Assembly (NCBI GenBank): GCA_963739395.1
Contig: CAVUAE010000001.1
Span: forward strand, 248,001-312,000
DNA from: RBG-13-51-18 sp963739395
GTDB taxonomy: Bacteria > Chloroflexota > Dehalococcoidia > Dehalococcoidales > RBG-16-60-22
Length of the DNA stretch: 64,000 nucleotides
Direction: 5' to 3'
The position numbers and the translations under genes were made by a program. Positions 8,322 to 17,776 of the stretch are shown here, piece after piece. The stretch's first letter is position 1. Each line of letters starts with the position of its first letter. The notes under the pieces are model-generated. The model made no database searches, was not told the DNA's origin, and saw only the letters and a list, made by a program, of their open reading frames with translations.

Positions 8322-9041
8322 CTAATTTCCTTTATCTTTTTTTAAACCTAAAAGATACGCCTCTGTTTCTGCCAATCCTTGAACAGAACCTATCTCATAG
8401 AACCTCTTTTTAACTTCAAAACCAATCATTTGTTCTTTTTTAGTTAATGCTTGAAAGAGCACGGAGATATCGAAAACCTCCTTATCGGCAATCTCACTAA
8501 AAGCAGATTTTCTTAACATATCTAATCCATAATCAATATACTCCATATTTTTGGTCTTTTCTATCTTATTGTAGTTTATTATTTTACCATTTTTATAATT
8601 GACATTACTCTCATCCCATTCGTTTTTATTTTTAAATACTGTCATCAAGCCTTGTTTATTTTGAGACATGAAAAAAGTATTGATTGCTTTAAAGTCAACA
8701 TCTAAATATGAATCACCGTACATTACAAAGAATGTATCCTCTAATAATGGTAAAGCTTTTTTTATTGCTCCTCCCGTACCAAGCAGCTTTTTTCCCTCTA
8801 AAGAGAAACATACTGACAAACCAAATTTCTTACCATCTCCTACAAAATCCTCTATTTGCCAGCTAAGATAACCGGAACATATTATAACTTTTGAAATGTT
8901 ATTCTTTTTTAACAAAGCGAGCTGATGAGCGATAAAAGGTTTTCCAGCTACCTGGAGCATGGCTTTAGGAACTAATTTAGTAACTGGGTAAAGTCTAGTA
9001 GCATATCCCCCCGCTAGAATAACGACCGCCGGCATCATCAT
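8322..9041 (-). CDS. hddC: Sugar-1-phosphate nucleotidyltransferase, HddC-like
   Basis: The 239-residue protein has the nucleotidyltransferase signature VILAGGYATRLYPVTK followed by PKAML, then FFVMYGDSYLDVDF with the metal-binding Asp, and a small C-terminal part. The fold activates a sugar 1-phosphate with an NTP. Its place between HddA and GmhA makes D-glycero-alpha-D-manno-heptose 1-phosphate guanylyltransferase the best guess. Its start overlaps the end of the HddA gene by 4 nt (ATGA), showing translational coupling. It is the only such nucleotidyltransferase in the window, so it may serve both heptose loci. RmlA-like or mannose-1-phosphate activity cannot be excluded. Confidence 0.82.
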   Translation of the reverse strand: MMMPAVVILAGGYATRLYPVTKLVPKAMLQVAGKPFIAHQLALLKKNNISKVIICSGYLSWQIEDFVGDGKKFGLSVCFSLEGKKLLGTGGAIKKALPLLEDTFFVMYGDSYLDVDFKAINTFFMSQNKQGLMTVFKNKNEWDESNVNYKNGKIINYNKIEKTKNMEYIDYGLDMLRKSAFSEIADKEVFDISVLFQALTKKEQMIGFEVKKRFYEIGSVQGLAETEAYLLGLKKDKGN

Positions 9042-10018
9042 TGTACTAATAATTTTGTCCCTTCAAAATCAAAGCTGAATCTTACTTCTTCAAGCCCCGC
9101 TTGCATCATGCTATGACGTAATTTTATCTTATCCTTAGCATAGAACATCAAAAATCCGCCGCCGCCAGCTCCTATAAGCTTACCGCCTATCGCGCCGTTA
9201 TTAATCGCCAAATTATACCATTTGTCGATTTTAGAATTTGACATCTGTCCAGACCGCTTTTTTTTGTGTAGCCAATGCTTGTTCATCAATTCGCCAAACT
9301 TGGTTAAGTCACCTTTCTCTAAAGCGTCTTTACTCCGGATTCCTAATTCCTTGATAAAATGAAGATTATCAATCATTTCCTTATTATTTGCCTGGCTTTT
9401 CTTACGCTGCTCTTCTAAAATCGTAGAAGCCGAACGGCTGTATCCGGTAAAGAATATCAGCAGGTTATCTTCCAAATCATACAAAATTTCTTTATCGATT
9501 TTTAACGGATAGGCTTTTACTTCACCGTTATTGGCAAATTCGAGACAGGTAATGCCGCCATAAGCCGAAATATATTGGTCTTGTTTGCCGATTGGTTCAC
9601 CGATTTTGTTTATTTCTATCTCGCAAGCCTGCTCTGCCAGGTCCTTGGGATGGATAATGTTTCTTTTATATGTATGTAGTGCTTTAAGCAATGCCGTTGT
9701 AAAGCTACTCGACGAACCCAAACCCGTGCCAGCCGGTATGTCTGCCATACTGGTAATTTCTAGATAATCACTTTCAAAATTTAATAGTTTAAGTGATTCT
9801 CTGATAATGGGATGCTGGATTTGTTCTACGTTATTAACCCTCTCCATTTCGGAGTACTTGATGATATAACCGGGTTGGAACGTGCGGTGTAGTGTGATAT
9901 AAACGTACTTATTTATTGCGGCGGCAACTAAAAATCCGCCGTATCTCTCATAGTATGACGCGAAATCAGTCCCCCCACCCCCCAGCGTAATGCGTAAAGG
10001 ACTACGCGTAATAATCAT
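9038..10018 (-). CDS. hddA: GHMP-family heptose 7-phosphate kinase, HddA-like
   Basis: The 326-residue protein starts MIITRSPLRITLGGGGTDFASY, the HddA N-terminus, with the GHMP ATP-binding motif PAGTGLGSSSS at about 95-105 and the C-terminal GGKLIGAGGGGFLMFYA loop. HddA phosphorylates C1 of D-glycero-D-manno-heptose 7-phosphate in the GDP-heptose route. The neighbours supply the other three steps. A paralogue with the same architecture is at 30981-31958. The gene is coupled to hddC by a 4-nt overlap. Confidence 0.9.
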   Translation of the reverse strand: MIITRSPLRITLGGGGTDFASYYERYGGFLVAAAINKYVYITLHRTFQPGYIIKYSEMERVNNVEQIQHPIIRESLKLLNFESDYLEITSMADIPAGTGLGSSSSFTTALLKALHTYKRNIIHPKDLAEQACEIEINKIGEPIGKQDQYISAYGGITCLEFANNGEVKAYPLKIDKEILYDLEDNLLIFFTGYSRSASTILEEQRKKSQANNKEMIDNLHFIKELGIRSKDALEKGDLTKFGELMNKHWLHKKKRSGQMSNSKIDKWYNLAINNGAIGGKLIGAGGGGFLMFYAKDKIKLRHSMMQAGLEEVRFSFDFEGTKLLVQ

Positions 10019-10047
10019 GTTTCCAACCCCCTCTTATCTGGCGTATT

Positions 10048-11028
10048 CTAGGCTTTATTAGTCTTCTTATATAACTCATCTACTATTTTTAGGGCTTCAC
10101 CAGCATCATGAATCCCACCATCTACAGGCTTATGTTCATTGATTGCTTTAATAAAAGCTTTGAATTCTTCTGCCCAGGATTTATCTTCTCCGGAGAATTC
10201 CCAGACTTTAGTTTCAGGTGGTCCCATTTGGGGCAACATCTTATAATACGTTAATTTTTCAATGCCATAACTACCACCTAGACCATCAATCTGGAGTTTA
10301 CCGTATTTACCGTATATTTCCAGACAAAACAGATTCTTCCACTCGGTGCAACTGGCATGAAGCCAGGCTACTTGCTGTATTTTCGTCCTTAATAAAATAA
10401 AACCGTTGTCTTCCATCGGCATATTCCAAAAATACGTATGAATAAACCCATCTATATGTGCAAAATCACCGAGGAAATATCTTGAAAGGTCTATCAAATG
10501 TATCCCTTGATCAATTAACTCGCCACCCCCGGATATTTCCAGTTTAGCCCGCCATTCTTTTTCATAGCCGACCCTCCCGCCATGACCATACCTAGCTCTG
10601 ATAAACATTAATTCTCCAAATTCCTTGGTGCCACAAATTTCTTTCGCTTTTACTATCGCCGGGTGGTATCTTAAATTGAAACCGACTTTTACTACTTTAT
10701 CCGAGCTTTCTGCCTTCTTCAAAAAAGGTTTTATCTCTTTATATGAACGAGCCGCGGGTTTTTCCACCAGGACATGCTTACCACGTTCCAGCGCGTATAA
10801 CCCAATTGGCGTAAGCCAGTCGTTGGTAGTAGACACAATCACGATATCAACCCCGGGGTATCCCGCTGCCTCTTTCCAATCTTTTACGACTCTACCGGAA
10901 CCAGCTAATGTACAAATATTTTCAGCCAGTTTTATATCTTTGTCACAGGCAACAACAAGCTGATGCTCTCCTAGGTTTTTGGCCCGCTTCGAGCCTATCA
11001 AACCGCAACCGATGATAGCTACTTTCAT
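10048..11028 (-). CDS. Gfo/Idh/MocA-family sugar oxidoreductase
   Basis: The 326-residue protein begins with a Rossmann nucleotide-binding motif (VAIIGCGLIGSKRAKNL). It then has the family-typical EKPAA (Lys of the catalytic EKP motif, about 92-96), KVGFNLRYHP, GGGELIDQGIHLIDLSRYFLG, and a C-terminal alpha/beta domain. Members oxidise or reduce nucleotide sugars or cyclitols with NAD(P). It overlaps the SDR gene upstream by 4 nt and precedes hddA by 29 nt, so it probably works on a sugar made in the same operon. The exact substrate is unknown. Confidence 0.88.
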   Translation of the reverse strand: MKVAIIGCGLIGSKRAKNLGEHQLVVACDKDIKLAENICTLAGSGRVVKDWKEAAGYPGVDIVIVSTTNDWLTPIGLYALERGKHVLVEKPAARSYKEIKPFLKKAESSDKVVKVGFNLRYHPAIVKAKEICGTKEFGELMFIRARYGHGGRVGYEKEWRAKLEISGGGELIDQGIHLIDLSRYFLGDFAHIDGFIHTYFWNMPMEDNGFILLRTKIQQVAWLHASCTEWKNLFCLEIYGKYGKLQIDGLGGSYGIEKLTYYKMLPQMGPPETKVWEFSGEDKSWAEEFKAFIKAINEHKPVDGGIHDAGEALKIVDELYKKTNKA

Positions 11029-11864
11029 TTTTGCTCTACTATAGAAATCCTTCTTATTTTACCTATATCACCAGGAACATCAGACCCATACTTTTTGATT
11101 AACCGTTTATAATCTTCATGAACATGGATAAGTCTTCCGGATAATCCAGCATTAGTTTTGATATCAATCAGGAAATTGACCAAGTCAATTATTTTTTTTG
11201 CTGGTGTGCCTCCGGTTTTATATACACCTCTCGCTTCTTCTAAAGCTTTTTTGCCTGCCCGGGAGCCAGCCTTTAGTATTTCATCAGTCATGTTTGTTTT
11301 TACGGCACCCGGCGCAATGGCGTTAATTATGATATTCGGATACCCCGCTTCTTTCAGTTCGTCAGCCATAATCTCGACCATGCGCAGAATCCCCGTTTTA
11401 GAAACTGCGTAAGCACTAAAATTGGGTCGACCATAAGCAGCGCCACCACCGGAAAACATGATAATTGACCCATATCCCTTCTTCATCATTCGCTGGATAG
11501 CTGTCTTGGCTACGATATAGGCGCCTATCAGGTTGATTTTGATAGTCTCCTCCCAGTTTTTTACCGGAACCACCCAGGAACTACCTATTGGTCCTTGCAC
11601 TCCAGCGCAATTTATAACTACATCAGGACTACTATGCCATTTAGCTTCGTGTGATTTAAAGGCCTTGGTTACGTCTTGTTCATTCGTTATGTTAACTTGT
11701 ATAGCATTAGCCCTTAATTTTTTCTTAGCAATATCATTGAGAAATTTACCCAAACTTTTTGGATTCCTACTAGCTACGGTGACTACATGCCTTTCAGTTA
11801 TTAAGTATTCGGCAATAATCTTGCCAATGCCCCGAGTGCCTCCAAAAACGATTATCGATGACAT
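11025..11864 (-). CDS. Short-chain dehydrogenase/reductase
   Basis: The 279-residue protein has the SDR cofactor motif IIVFGGTRGIGKIIAEYL, NCAGV (NNAG-type motif), the active-site Ser about 13 residues before YAVSK (Tyr-X3-Lys), and the IAPGAVKT stretch after the active site. It is a classical SDR of normal length with about 40 extra C-terminal residues. It is coupled to the Gfo/Idh/MocA gene by an ATGA overlap and begins 4 nt below the epimerase gene. Probably it modifies a sugar in the surface-glycan pathway; the substrate cannot be read. Confidence 0.88.
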   Translation of the reverse strand: MSSIIVFGGTRGIGKIIAEYLITERHVVTVASRNPKSLGKFLNDIAKKKLRANAIQVNITNEQDVTKAFKSHEAKWHSSPDVVINCAGVQGPIGSSWVVPVKNWEETIKINLIGAYIVAKTAIQRMMKKGYGSIIMFSGGGAAYGRPNFSAYAVSKTGILRMVEIMADELKEAGYPNIIINAIAPGAVKTNMTDEILKAGSRAGKKALEEARGVYKTGGTPAKKIIDLVNFLIDIKTNAGLSGRLIHVHEDYKRLIKKYGSDVPGDIGKIRRISIVEQK

Positions 11865-11868
11865 TTGA

Positions 11869-12825
11869 TTATTTCCTTTTTTTTAATACCCAGCGATTAT
11901 CCTGTAAAAATTTCAAAGTTCTTATTACCGAATCTTTAGTATTTAGTTTAGGCTTCCACCCTGCTTTATTGATTTTACTCGTATCAAGGAATATAAAAGG
12001 ATTATCGCCTATCCAGCCCCTCTCTCCTCCGCTATAAGTGAGTTTTGGCTTCAAACTAAGATATTCAGTAATCCATTTGATAGAATCATTGACCTCACAA
12101 TACTCATTCGTCCCCAGGTTTAAAATATTTAATCGTCCATTAAACTTATCGATACCAAAAAGCATCGCATCGAGGCAATCCTGTACATAAAGATATGACT
12201 TTTTCTGATGTCCATTTCCTAAAACATGTAGTTCATTGGGATTTTCTATAAGTTTTTTATAAAAATCAAAAACATGCCCATGTGTATAGTGTTCGCCAAG
12301 AATAGAGACGAATCTGAATATCCAAGCCTGAAAATTATAGCCTTCACAATAGGCTTCAATCATTCCTTCGCAAGCCAATTTAGACGCGCCATATAAAGAT
12401 GTCTGTACCGGAAATGCCGCATCTTCAGGAGTAGGAATAATTTTCGCATCTCCATAAATCGAGCCGGTTGAAGCAAAGACGATTTTTTTAATACTATTAG
12501 CACGCATAGCTTCAAGCACGTTAAAAGTGGCAAGAGTATTTTGTTGCACATCCTTTTCCGGATGGTTAATGCCAAAACGTACGTCGGCATTGGCAGATAG
12601 GTGAAAAACTAAATCACTACCTTGCATAGATTTAGTTAATTCACTTAAATTAAGAACGTCGCTTTTTATCGATGTAAATTTTTTATTTTGAAAAGCGTTA
12701 ATTAAAAACTCTTTAAATCCAGTGCTAAAATTATCGTAAGCCACCACCTGGTGACCGCCAGCTAATAAGCGTTCAACCAGGTTACTACCTATAAATCCGG
12801 CGCCGCCTGTGATGAAATATTTCAT
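11869..12825 (-). CDS. NAD-dependent sugar epimerase/dehydratase (extended SDR)
   Basis: The 318-residue protein starts KYFITGGAGFIGSNLVERLL (GxxGxxG), has FHLSANADVRF, the active-site STGSIYG and the YGASKLACE (Tyr-X3-Lys) motif, and the substrate-binding region common to UDP-glucose 4-epimerase-like enzymes. It acts on a nucleotide sugar in the cytoplasm. It sits 3 nt after a methyltransferase gene. Whether it epimerises UDP-hexose or a GDP/CDP sugar is not decidable here. Confidence 0.88.
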   Translation of the reverse strand: MKYFITGGAGFIGSNLVERLLAGGHQVVAYDNFSTGFKEFLINAFQNKKFTSIKSDVLNLSELTKSMQGSDLVFHLSANADVRFGINHPEKDVQQNTLATFNVLEAMRANSIKKIVFASTGSIYGDAKIIPTPEDAAFPVQTSLYGASKLACEGMIEAYCEGYNFQAWIFRFVSILGEHYTHGHVFDFYKKLIENPNELHVLGNGHQKKSYLYVQDCLDAMLFGIDKFNGRLNILNLGTNEYCEVNDSIKWITEYLSLKPKLTYSGGERGWIGDNPFIFLDTSKINKAGWKPKLNTKDSVIRTLKFLQDNRWVLKKRK

Positions 12826-12827
12826 AA

Positions 12828-13547
12828 TTATAACTCTTTTAAATAAGCGACAATCGAATGTATTTTTAATGGCGTTAAACTGATAGGCGTCTTTTTAAAT
12901 AATAACGCAACAAATTTTGGTTGTTTGAAAGCTATGATAGATACCAAATAACCGTTTGATTTAAATGATGCTAGTATTTCTTTTAACGATGTCATTCTAA
13001 CATAAGTAAATTTTAAAATTCTTGTTAAAATGTAACTGTAAACAGGGTATAAGAAGTCCTGGAGTTTGGTAAAAAGCTGAGGACAAGTACTCTCAAATAT
13101 ATAAATCTTACCTGCATCCTTTAAAACGGATTTTATATTCGCAAAACAGGTCCGTAAATTTTTATTGATGTTGTTTTTTGCATCACACAAATGATGTAAA
13201 AGACTTGCCATAATTACGATATCGTATTTCCTGCCAGGTAACGCTGTATTGATGTCATCTGAAAGAATATTACCTACAATCCATTCAGTGTTATCGGTTA
13301 ATTTAACATTGTCTGGTTTAGGAAAAATATCTAGTATCGTCACTTTTTCAATGTTTTTTGTGTTATATAAATACAACCCAGCACTGCCTATATCAAACAA
13401 TACCGGTTTTCTCCCTTTTTTTGAAATAAAGATGTCAATCTCATTATTAATAATGCGTTCGATTTCGTCATATAACTCACGCTGAGAAGACCTGACTTTT
13501 TCTGCATAGTTGTCAGCAAAAACAGTATTTAACTCTCTACTTTTCAC
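12828..13547 (-). CDS. Class I SAM-dependent methyltransferase
   Basis: In the 239-residue protein, residues about 45-60 read KPVLFDIGSAGLYLY, a motif I-like SAM site with Gly-Ser-Ala instead of the usual Gly-x-Gly. KVTILDIFPKP follows as the acidic ribose-binding end of strand 2, and YDIVIMASLLHHLCD as motif II. The remainder is a typical seven-strand fold with a C-terminal lid. A glycan or lipid-carrier methyltransferase is likely from context. It lies 13 nt below a second methyltransferase gene. Confidence 0.78.
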   Translation of the reverse strand: MKSRELNTVFADNYAEKVRSSQRELYDEIERIINNEIDIFISKKGRKPVLFDIGSAGLYLYNTKNIEKVTILDIFPKPDNVKLTDNTEWIVGNILSDDINTALPGRKYDIVIMASLLHHLCDAKNNINKNLRTCFANIKSVLKDAGKIYIFESTCPQLFTKLQDFLYPVYSYILTRILKFTYVRMTSLKEILASFKSNGYLVSIIAFKQPKFVALLFKKTPISLTPLKIHSIVAYLKEL

Positions 13548-13560
13548 TTTTCAGATCTCC

Positions 13561-14439
13561 CTACGTTAATGGCTTTTGAGCAAGGATATACCCCCTGATA
13601 CCAAAAGGATATTTAAGCCATTTCCCTAAAAAATATTCTATATTACATATTTTCCCCGTCAATACGAACCGAGAGGTATCCTTAATTTGTTTAAAAACAA
13701 TTTCATATTTTTCTTCATCTGTTGCGTTACGATAACGCCAACCGTTTCTTTTTTTAACCAGAAAAAATCCAGGATAAATAAACACGCCAAAATAATTCCT
13801 GTTTAAAATCTGAAAACCGGCGGTCTTTATTTTGTTTTTGAGTTCACTCATCTTATATCGGCGTTCGTGCTGATGAACTTCATCGTAGATATCATAAAGT
13901 TCAGGCCCCATAGGCACAGTAATTACTAATTTGCCACCTCGCTTTATAATTCTAAATAAATGCTTGATTGCAGATACATCATCCTTAATGTGTTCTAAAA
14001 CATTCAAGCAAGTTACAGCATCAAACAAATTATCGTTAAACTGACAATTAGCCAAATCCACCTGGAATAATGGAATATCTGGCAATCTTTTATGGCACTG
14101 TAAAAGTCCAGCAGAAAAATAATCTGCGCCTATCATGTCCACTTTAGGAAAATCCTTCTTAACTTCTTCCAGCATGTAGCCGGAAGAACAGCCCATATCT
14201 AAATAACAACAACTATCAACAACCAATTTATTTCTAATACCATCTAGGGCAATTCTCCGGTTATAGCGGTCGATAAAATGAGTCTTTGATGGTTGTTCTA
14301 ATTGGATAGCCATCTGGTCTGACCAGTTGGCTTCAGAATCAGGTTGACAGAAACTATAAAATGGATAGGTATCTTTACCCACCTTAAACTCTTTATCATA
14401 AAACCCGTTAGGAATTATTTTCTTGACTATCTCGCTCAT
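13561..14439 (-). CDS. Class I SAM-dependent methyltransferase
   Basis: The 292-residue protein has YLDMGCSSGYMLEEV as motif I, FDAVTCLNVLEHIKDD as motif II (FD..(T)..NVLEH), then FRIIKRGGKLVITVP, all standard for small-molecule or sugar methyltransferases. It overlaps the upstream GT2 gene by 32 nt (14408-14439), so translation is probably coupled. The N-terminal 75 residues precede the Rossmann core and may bind substrate. Confidence 0.86.
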   Translation of the reverse strand: MSEIVKKIIPNGFYDKEFKVGKDTYPFYSFCQPDSEANWSDQMAIQLEQPSKTHFIDRYNRRIALDGIRNKLVVDSCCYLDMGCSSGYMLEEVKKDFPKVDMIGADYFSAGLLQCHKRLPDIPLFQVDLANCQFNDNLFDAVTCLNVLEHIKDDVSAIKHLFRIIKRGGKLVITVPMGPELYDIYDEVHQHERRYKMSELKNKIKTAGFQILNRNYFGVFIYPGFFLVKKRNGWRYRNATDEEKYEIVFKQIKDTSRFVLTGKICNIEYFLGKWLKYPFGIRGYILAQKPLT

Positions 14440-15412
14440 TTACTTTATCTATATCTGCTCCGTTAAAACCGATAGCCTTATCTATGATAAAGCTCGGGCG
14501 TCCCTTTATTTCATCGAACATCCTGGCAAGGTATTCGCCTATTATCCCCAGACTCAATATTTGAATGCCACCCAGGAAGGAAATTAACATGACCAGAGTA
14601 GGATTACCCCAGGGAATTTCCACATTTACTAATTTCAAAATAAGATACGTAAGACCCAGTAACAAACTGCAAAAAGCGATGATTAAACCTATGACCGATA
14701 TAGCATGAAGTGGCGTTTTTGAAAAACCAAAAACACCATTGAAGCCGATACGTAATGAGCCAAAATATCGATTATATTTACCCTTCTCTTTATATCTCTC
14801 ATCCCGTTGATAGGGTATGCCAATCTGGTTGAATCCTACGTAAGCCACTAATCCACGTAAGAAACTATCATGTTCTTTGAGATTTTTCAGCTGCTTGACT
14901 ACCTGTTTACTCATTAACCGGAAATCACCGGTATCACGTGGTATTTTTTGTTCAGAAATTCTATTAATAAACCAATATCCTATAAAAGCCACTATTCTCT
15001 TTATTATGGTTTCTCCCTTGCGGCTTACTCTTTTAGCATAAACTACATCATATCCCCTTTGCCATTCGGTTATCATATCCTTGATTAATTCCGGAGGGTC
15101 CTGGAGATCAGCATCGATAATTACACAAGCATCACCGGATGCATAATGAATACCCGCCATAATGCAAGCCGGTTGCCCAAATCTACGGGACATCCTTAAA
15201 AGCTTGACTGATGAATCTTTTTTATGTAAATTTAATATATTTTGTTCAGTACTATCATTACACGGATCAAGAACGAAAATAATTTCATATTTACAGGATA
15301 AATCTCTTACAACTGCCTTTAACCTGGCGACTAATGGTTCAATATTTTTTTCTTCATTATAAACCGGTACCACTATCGATAGTTTATATTTGCTTTTCAT
15401 ATCACTACTCAA
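14408..15412 (-). CDS. GT2 glycosyltransferase, GtrB / DPM1-like polyprenyl-phosphate sugar synthase
   Basis: The 334-residue protein has the GT2 start SIVVPVYNEEKNIEPLV, CVIIDADLQDPPELI (DXD-type metal site and QDPPE, typical of dolichol-phosphate-mannose/GtrB enzymes), and two C-terminal transmembrane helices (about 240-265 and 275-300). It should transfer a sugar from a nucleotide donor to a polyprenyl phosphate at the inner face. GtrA and a GT-C-like protein lie just upstream in the operon, the trio expected for such lipid-linked sugars. The annotated start is TTG; an in-frame ATG four codons later (15400) is equally plausible. Confidence 0.9.
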   Translation of the reverse strand: MSSDMKSKYKLSIVVPVYNEEKNIEPLVARLKAVVRDLSCKYEIIFVLDPCNDSTEQNILNLHKKDSSVKLLRMSRRFGQPACIMAGIHYASGDACVIIDADLQDPPELIKDMITEWQRGYDVVYAKRVSRKGETIIKRIVAFIGYWFINRISEQKIPRDTGDFRLMSKQVVKQLKNLKEHDSFLRGLVAYVGFNQIGIPYQRDERYKEKGKYNRYFGSLRIGFNGVFGFSKTPLHAISVIGLIIAFCSLLLGLTYLILKLVNVEIPWGNPTLVMLISFLGGIQILSLGIIGEYLARMFDEIKGRPSFIIDKAIGFNGADIDKVNERDSQENNS

Positions 15413-15663
15413 CCCATTTCAGGTGTGAGGGGTGAGTCCTTGACTTAAAAATGGATATTTGACGTAACTAGCCTTTCCGTATTTATACCACTTCCAGACT
15501 GTTCGTGCAAGCATTGTATGAAAGTGGCTGTGATTGTTGTGGTTAATGGAGCTAGCTATGTGATAAATCTTCGGTGAATTACCCAACACTGACTACATTT
15601 ACAAGGTTACTATCTTAGATGTTTACCAGTAGGGCTTCAACTAATCCGATATTATGGTTTGTT

Positions 15664-17733
15664 TTAAGTATCCGATGATACAAATACATTTAGGGAAAAT
15701 ATATCGAAATAATCCCCTTTTTTCACTCCATGTAGTCCTATATAGTAATAATCCCTAGTATCAGGCTCTTGTACCCTAGTTAAAAACTCCAACGTTTTCA
15801 TCCCGGTTTTGTCGTATGGTAAAACGGCGCCACCGTAGTGTAAAAGAGCATTACCTTGAACAAAGTCAAACAATTCCAGAAATAATTGTTGACCTTCACT
15901 CGCACGCGCTATCCCGTTTATGTACACGAGCTTTCCGTTTAGTTTATCCACGGGTTCATGACTATAGATTCCTAGCCATGACATATCGCTCTTGGCCAGA
16001 ATTCGCACGAAATTCTGACCCTGCTCCTGCAATTGTATAACATCATACTCTCCCCCCGAGGATGCTGCCATACTCCAATTAGAATCAAGAATCTGGTTAG
16101 TATCGTTTTGCCCAAGACCGGAAAAGGAGTAAACTGGTTTCTGGTTAGCTAGAGCCACAAGGAAACCTTCGTTGGCATATGAGTGAGTCCCTACTTGTAC
16201 AATAACGATGTCGTTATCAGTTACCTTAGTCTGTACATCCCAGTGACTGGAAACAATATGGTAGTCCGGAAACATGACTTCACACATCATGCCGTATTCG
16301 ATAGCAGCCCATGAGCTATCATTAATCTTGAAGATGAAGTGAAGATTATTAGAATCGGGAGCAATATCGATATCGCTGCGAACAAGATTGTATAATGCTG
16401 AAGAAGAACGCTCTTGATCTAAGCCGGGAGAAGCTGCATTTTTAATACCTGCCGTATCACTCTTTACGCCGAGTATGATATAAAAACCGAGTAGAACAAT
16501 AAATATTCCATATAAGGGGAATTGTATCCAGTTAATTTTTTTACCCAATAAAGAAAACCTTGTCCAGTTGATTTTTTTCCCTAATAAAGAAAACCTCGTC
16601 CAGTTAATTTTTTTCCCTAATAAAGAAAACCTTGTCCAGTTATTTTTTTTACTTACGGATAAGATAACATTAACTATATAAGCAATTAGAATACTCCAAC
16701 CTACTAGAGTCAGGGTGGCATAATATGGCATCGGGCCTCCGCCAGGCGGGTAAAAGAACACGAAAACAAATACAGGCGCTACCAGGACACTAATTGAGAT
16801 AGCAATTATTCGTGCCGCAAAGGATTTTTTCACTACGGCGAACCACACTGAAATCAAGAAGCAAAGCACTGCACCCACCATGATAATAAGAATGTGTGCT
16901 GTGCTTGGTATCGGGAAGTCTGTGGTCCACCATAGGCTTTTTAGTCCCCAAATCATGTAAATTGCTGGATCAGTAATTTTTAAACCTGAAGGGGATTGTA
17001 CCCCCACTAACAAGAACCTTAATAATAAATATCCAATGATAAATAACAATATACTGCCCAGCAGGTACCAGTCGGAGCGAGCAATTTTAGGATTTGTAAC
17101 ATAGCTATATACAAAAAATACCGCAGGAAAGAAAATGGGGCTCTCCTTAGATAAAAGTGCGAAAATGAACGCCAGCAGAGTGAGTACACCATATAGCCAT
17201 CGTTGTTTTACGTCGTCCCCCTGCTTGATGTTTTTAAACTTAACAAAGAAATATAATGACAATATCGAAAATAAACACATCATGTTTTCAGTTGATCCGG
17301 ACATCCAGGGAATCATTTGTAAATGCAATGAAGATAACCCGTAAGCTAAACTGCCGGCAATTGCCCCCGGTCGTGATCCTACGATAAGTAACACAAGACG
17401 ATAGATTAACCAAACCGTCAAGATAAACATTACTAGTTGTATAGCGTGATAACCAGTGGGATCCAGACCCGAGATCCAATAGTTCAGCTTTACCCACCAG
17501 ATGATCATCGGACGTACAAATACACTGTTAAACTTAAAAGCGATAGTCCAATCATAAGACCCTTGAATGAAGTTCAAATAATAGAAGTCATCTTGCATGA
17601 AGAAAAGCCCCAGAGAAGCACGGTAAGCGAAAAATACAACCACTGCCAGTAAGAGGAAAATGCCCAATTCTGTTTTAAAATAACGGCTATCAAAAATAGG
17701 ATATTTATTTACAATCTTCTTGATTTTTATCAT
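15664..17733 (-). CDS. GT-C-like polytopic membrane glycosyltransferase with an internal 12-residue repeat
   Basis: The 689-residue protein has about 10 transmembrane helices in the first 430 residues and a soluble C-terminal part. The first extracytoplasmic loop has FFMQDDFYYLNF; acidic pairs here are typical of PMT/ArnT-type GT-C enzymes that use polyprenyl-phosphate sugars. Residues about 361-402 are a tandem repeat of KKINWTRFSLLG (about 3.5 near-identical copies), between a helix ending VNVILSVS and one starting GIFIVLL. With GtrA and a GtrB-like GT2 next to it, it may move the lipid-linked sugar onto a glycan or protein. Overall similarity to characterised enzymes is weak. Confidence 0.78.
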   Translation of the reverse strand: MIKIKKIVNKYPIFDSRYFKTELGIFLLLAVVVFFAYRASLGLFFMQDDFYYLNFIQGSYDWTIAFKFNSVFVRPMIIWWVKLNYWISGLDPTGYHAIQLVMFILTVWLIYRLVLLIVGSRPGAIAGSLAYGLSSLHLQMIPWMSGSTENMMCLFSILSLYFFVKFKNIKQGDDVKQRWLYGVLTLLAFIFALLSKESPIFFPAVFFVYSYVTNPKIARSDWYLLGSILLFIIGYLLLRFLLVGVQSPSGLKITDPAIYMIWGLKSLWWTTDFPIPSTAHILIIMVGAVLCFLISVWFAVVKKSFAARIIAISISVLVAPVFVFVFFYPPGGGPMPYYATLTLVGWSILIAYIVNVILSVSKKNNWTRFSLLGKKINWTRFSLLGKKINWTRFSLLGKKINWIQFPLYGIFIVLLGFYIILGVKSDTAGIKNAASPGLDQERSSSALYNLVRSDIDIAPDSNNLHFIFKINDSSWAAIEYGMMCEVMFPDYHIVSSHWDVQTKVTDNDIVIVQVGTHSYANEGFLVALANQKPVYSFSGLGQNDTNQILDSNWSMAASSGGEYDVIQLQEQGQNFVRILAKSDMSWLGIYSHEPVDKLNGKLVYINGIARASEGQQLFLELFDFVQGNALLHYGGAVLPYDKTGMKTLEFLTRVQEPDTRDYYYIGLHGVKKGDYFDIFSLNVFVSSDT
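16526..16651. repeat. 36-bp tandem repeat (minisatellite) inside a coding region
   Basis: Units start near 16526, 16562, 16598 and 16634 (the last partial), each with GTCCAGTT, a run of 7-8 T, and CCCTAATAAAGAAAACC. The 36-bp period is a multiple of three, so copy-number change would keep the frame and vary the length of a loop in the membrane protein. Confidence 0.9.
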
Positions 17734-17776
17734 ATAATCCCACCGACTAAGGATAATACCGATTCATGCCATTATA

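Noticed and set aside
16526..16651. Regular repeats that might be a CRISPR array
   Set aside because: Units are directly adjacent without spacers, the period is 36 bp and in frame within a coding sequence, and no cas gene is near.
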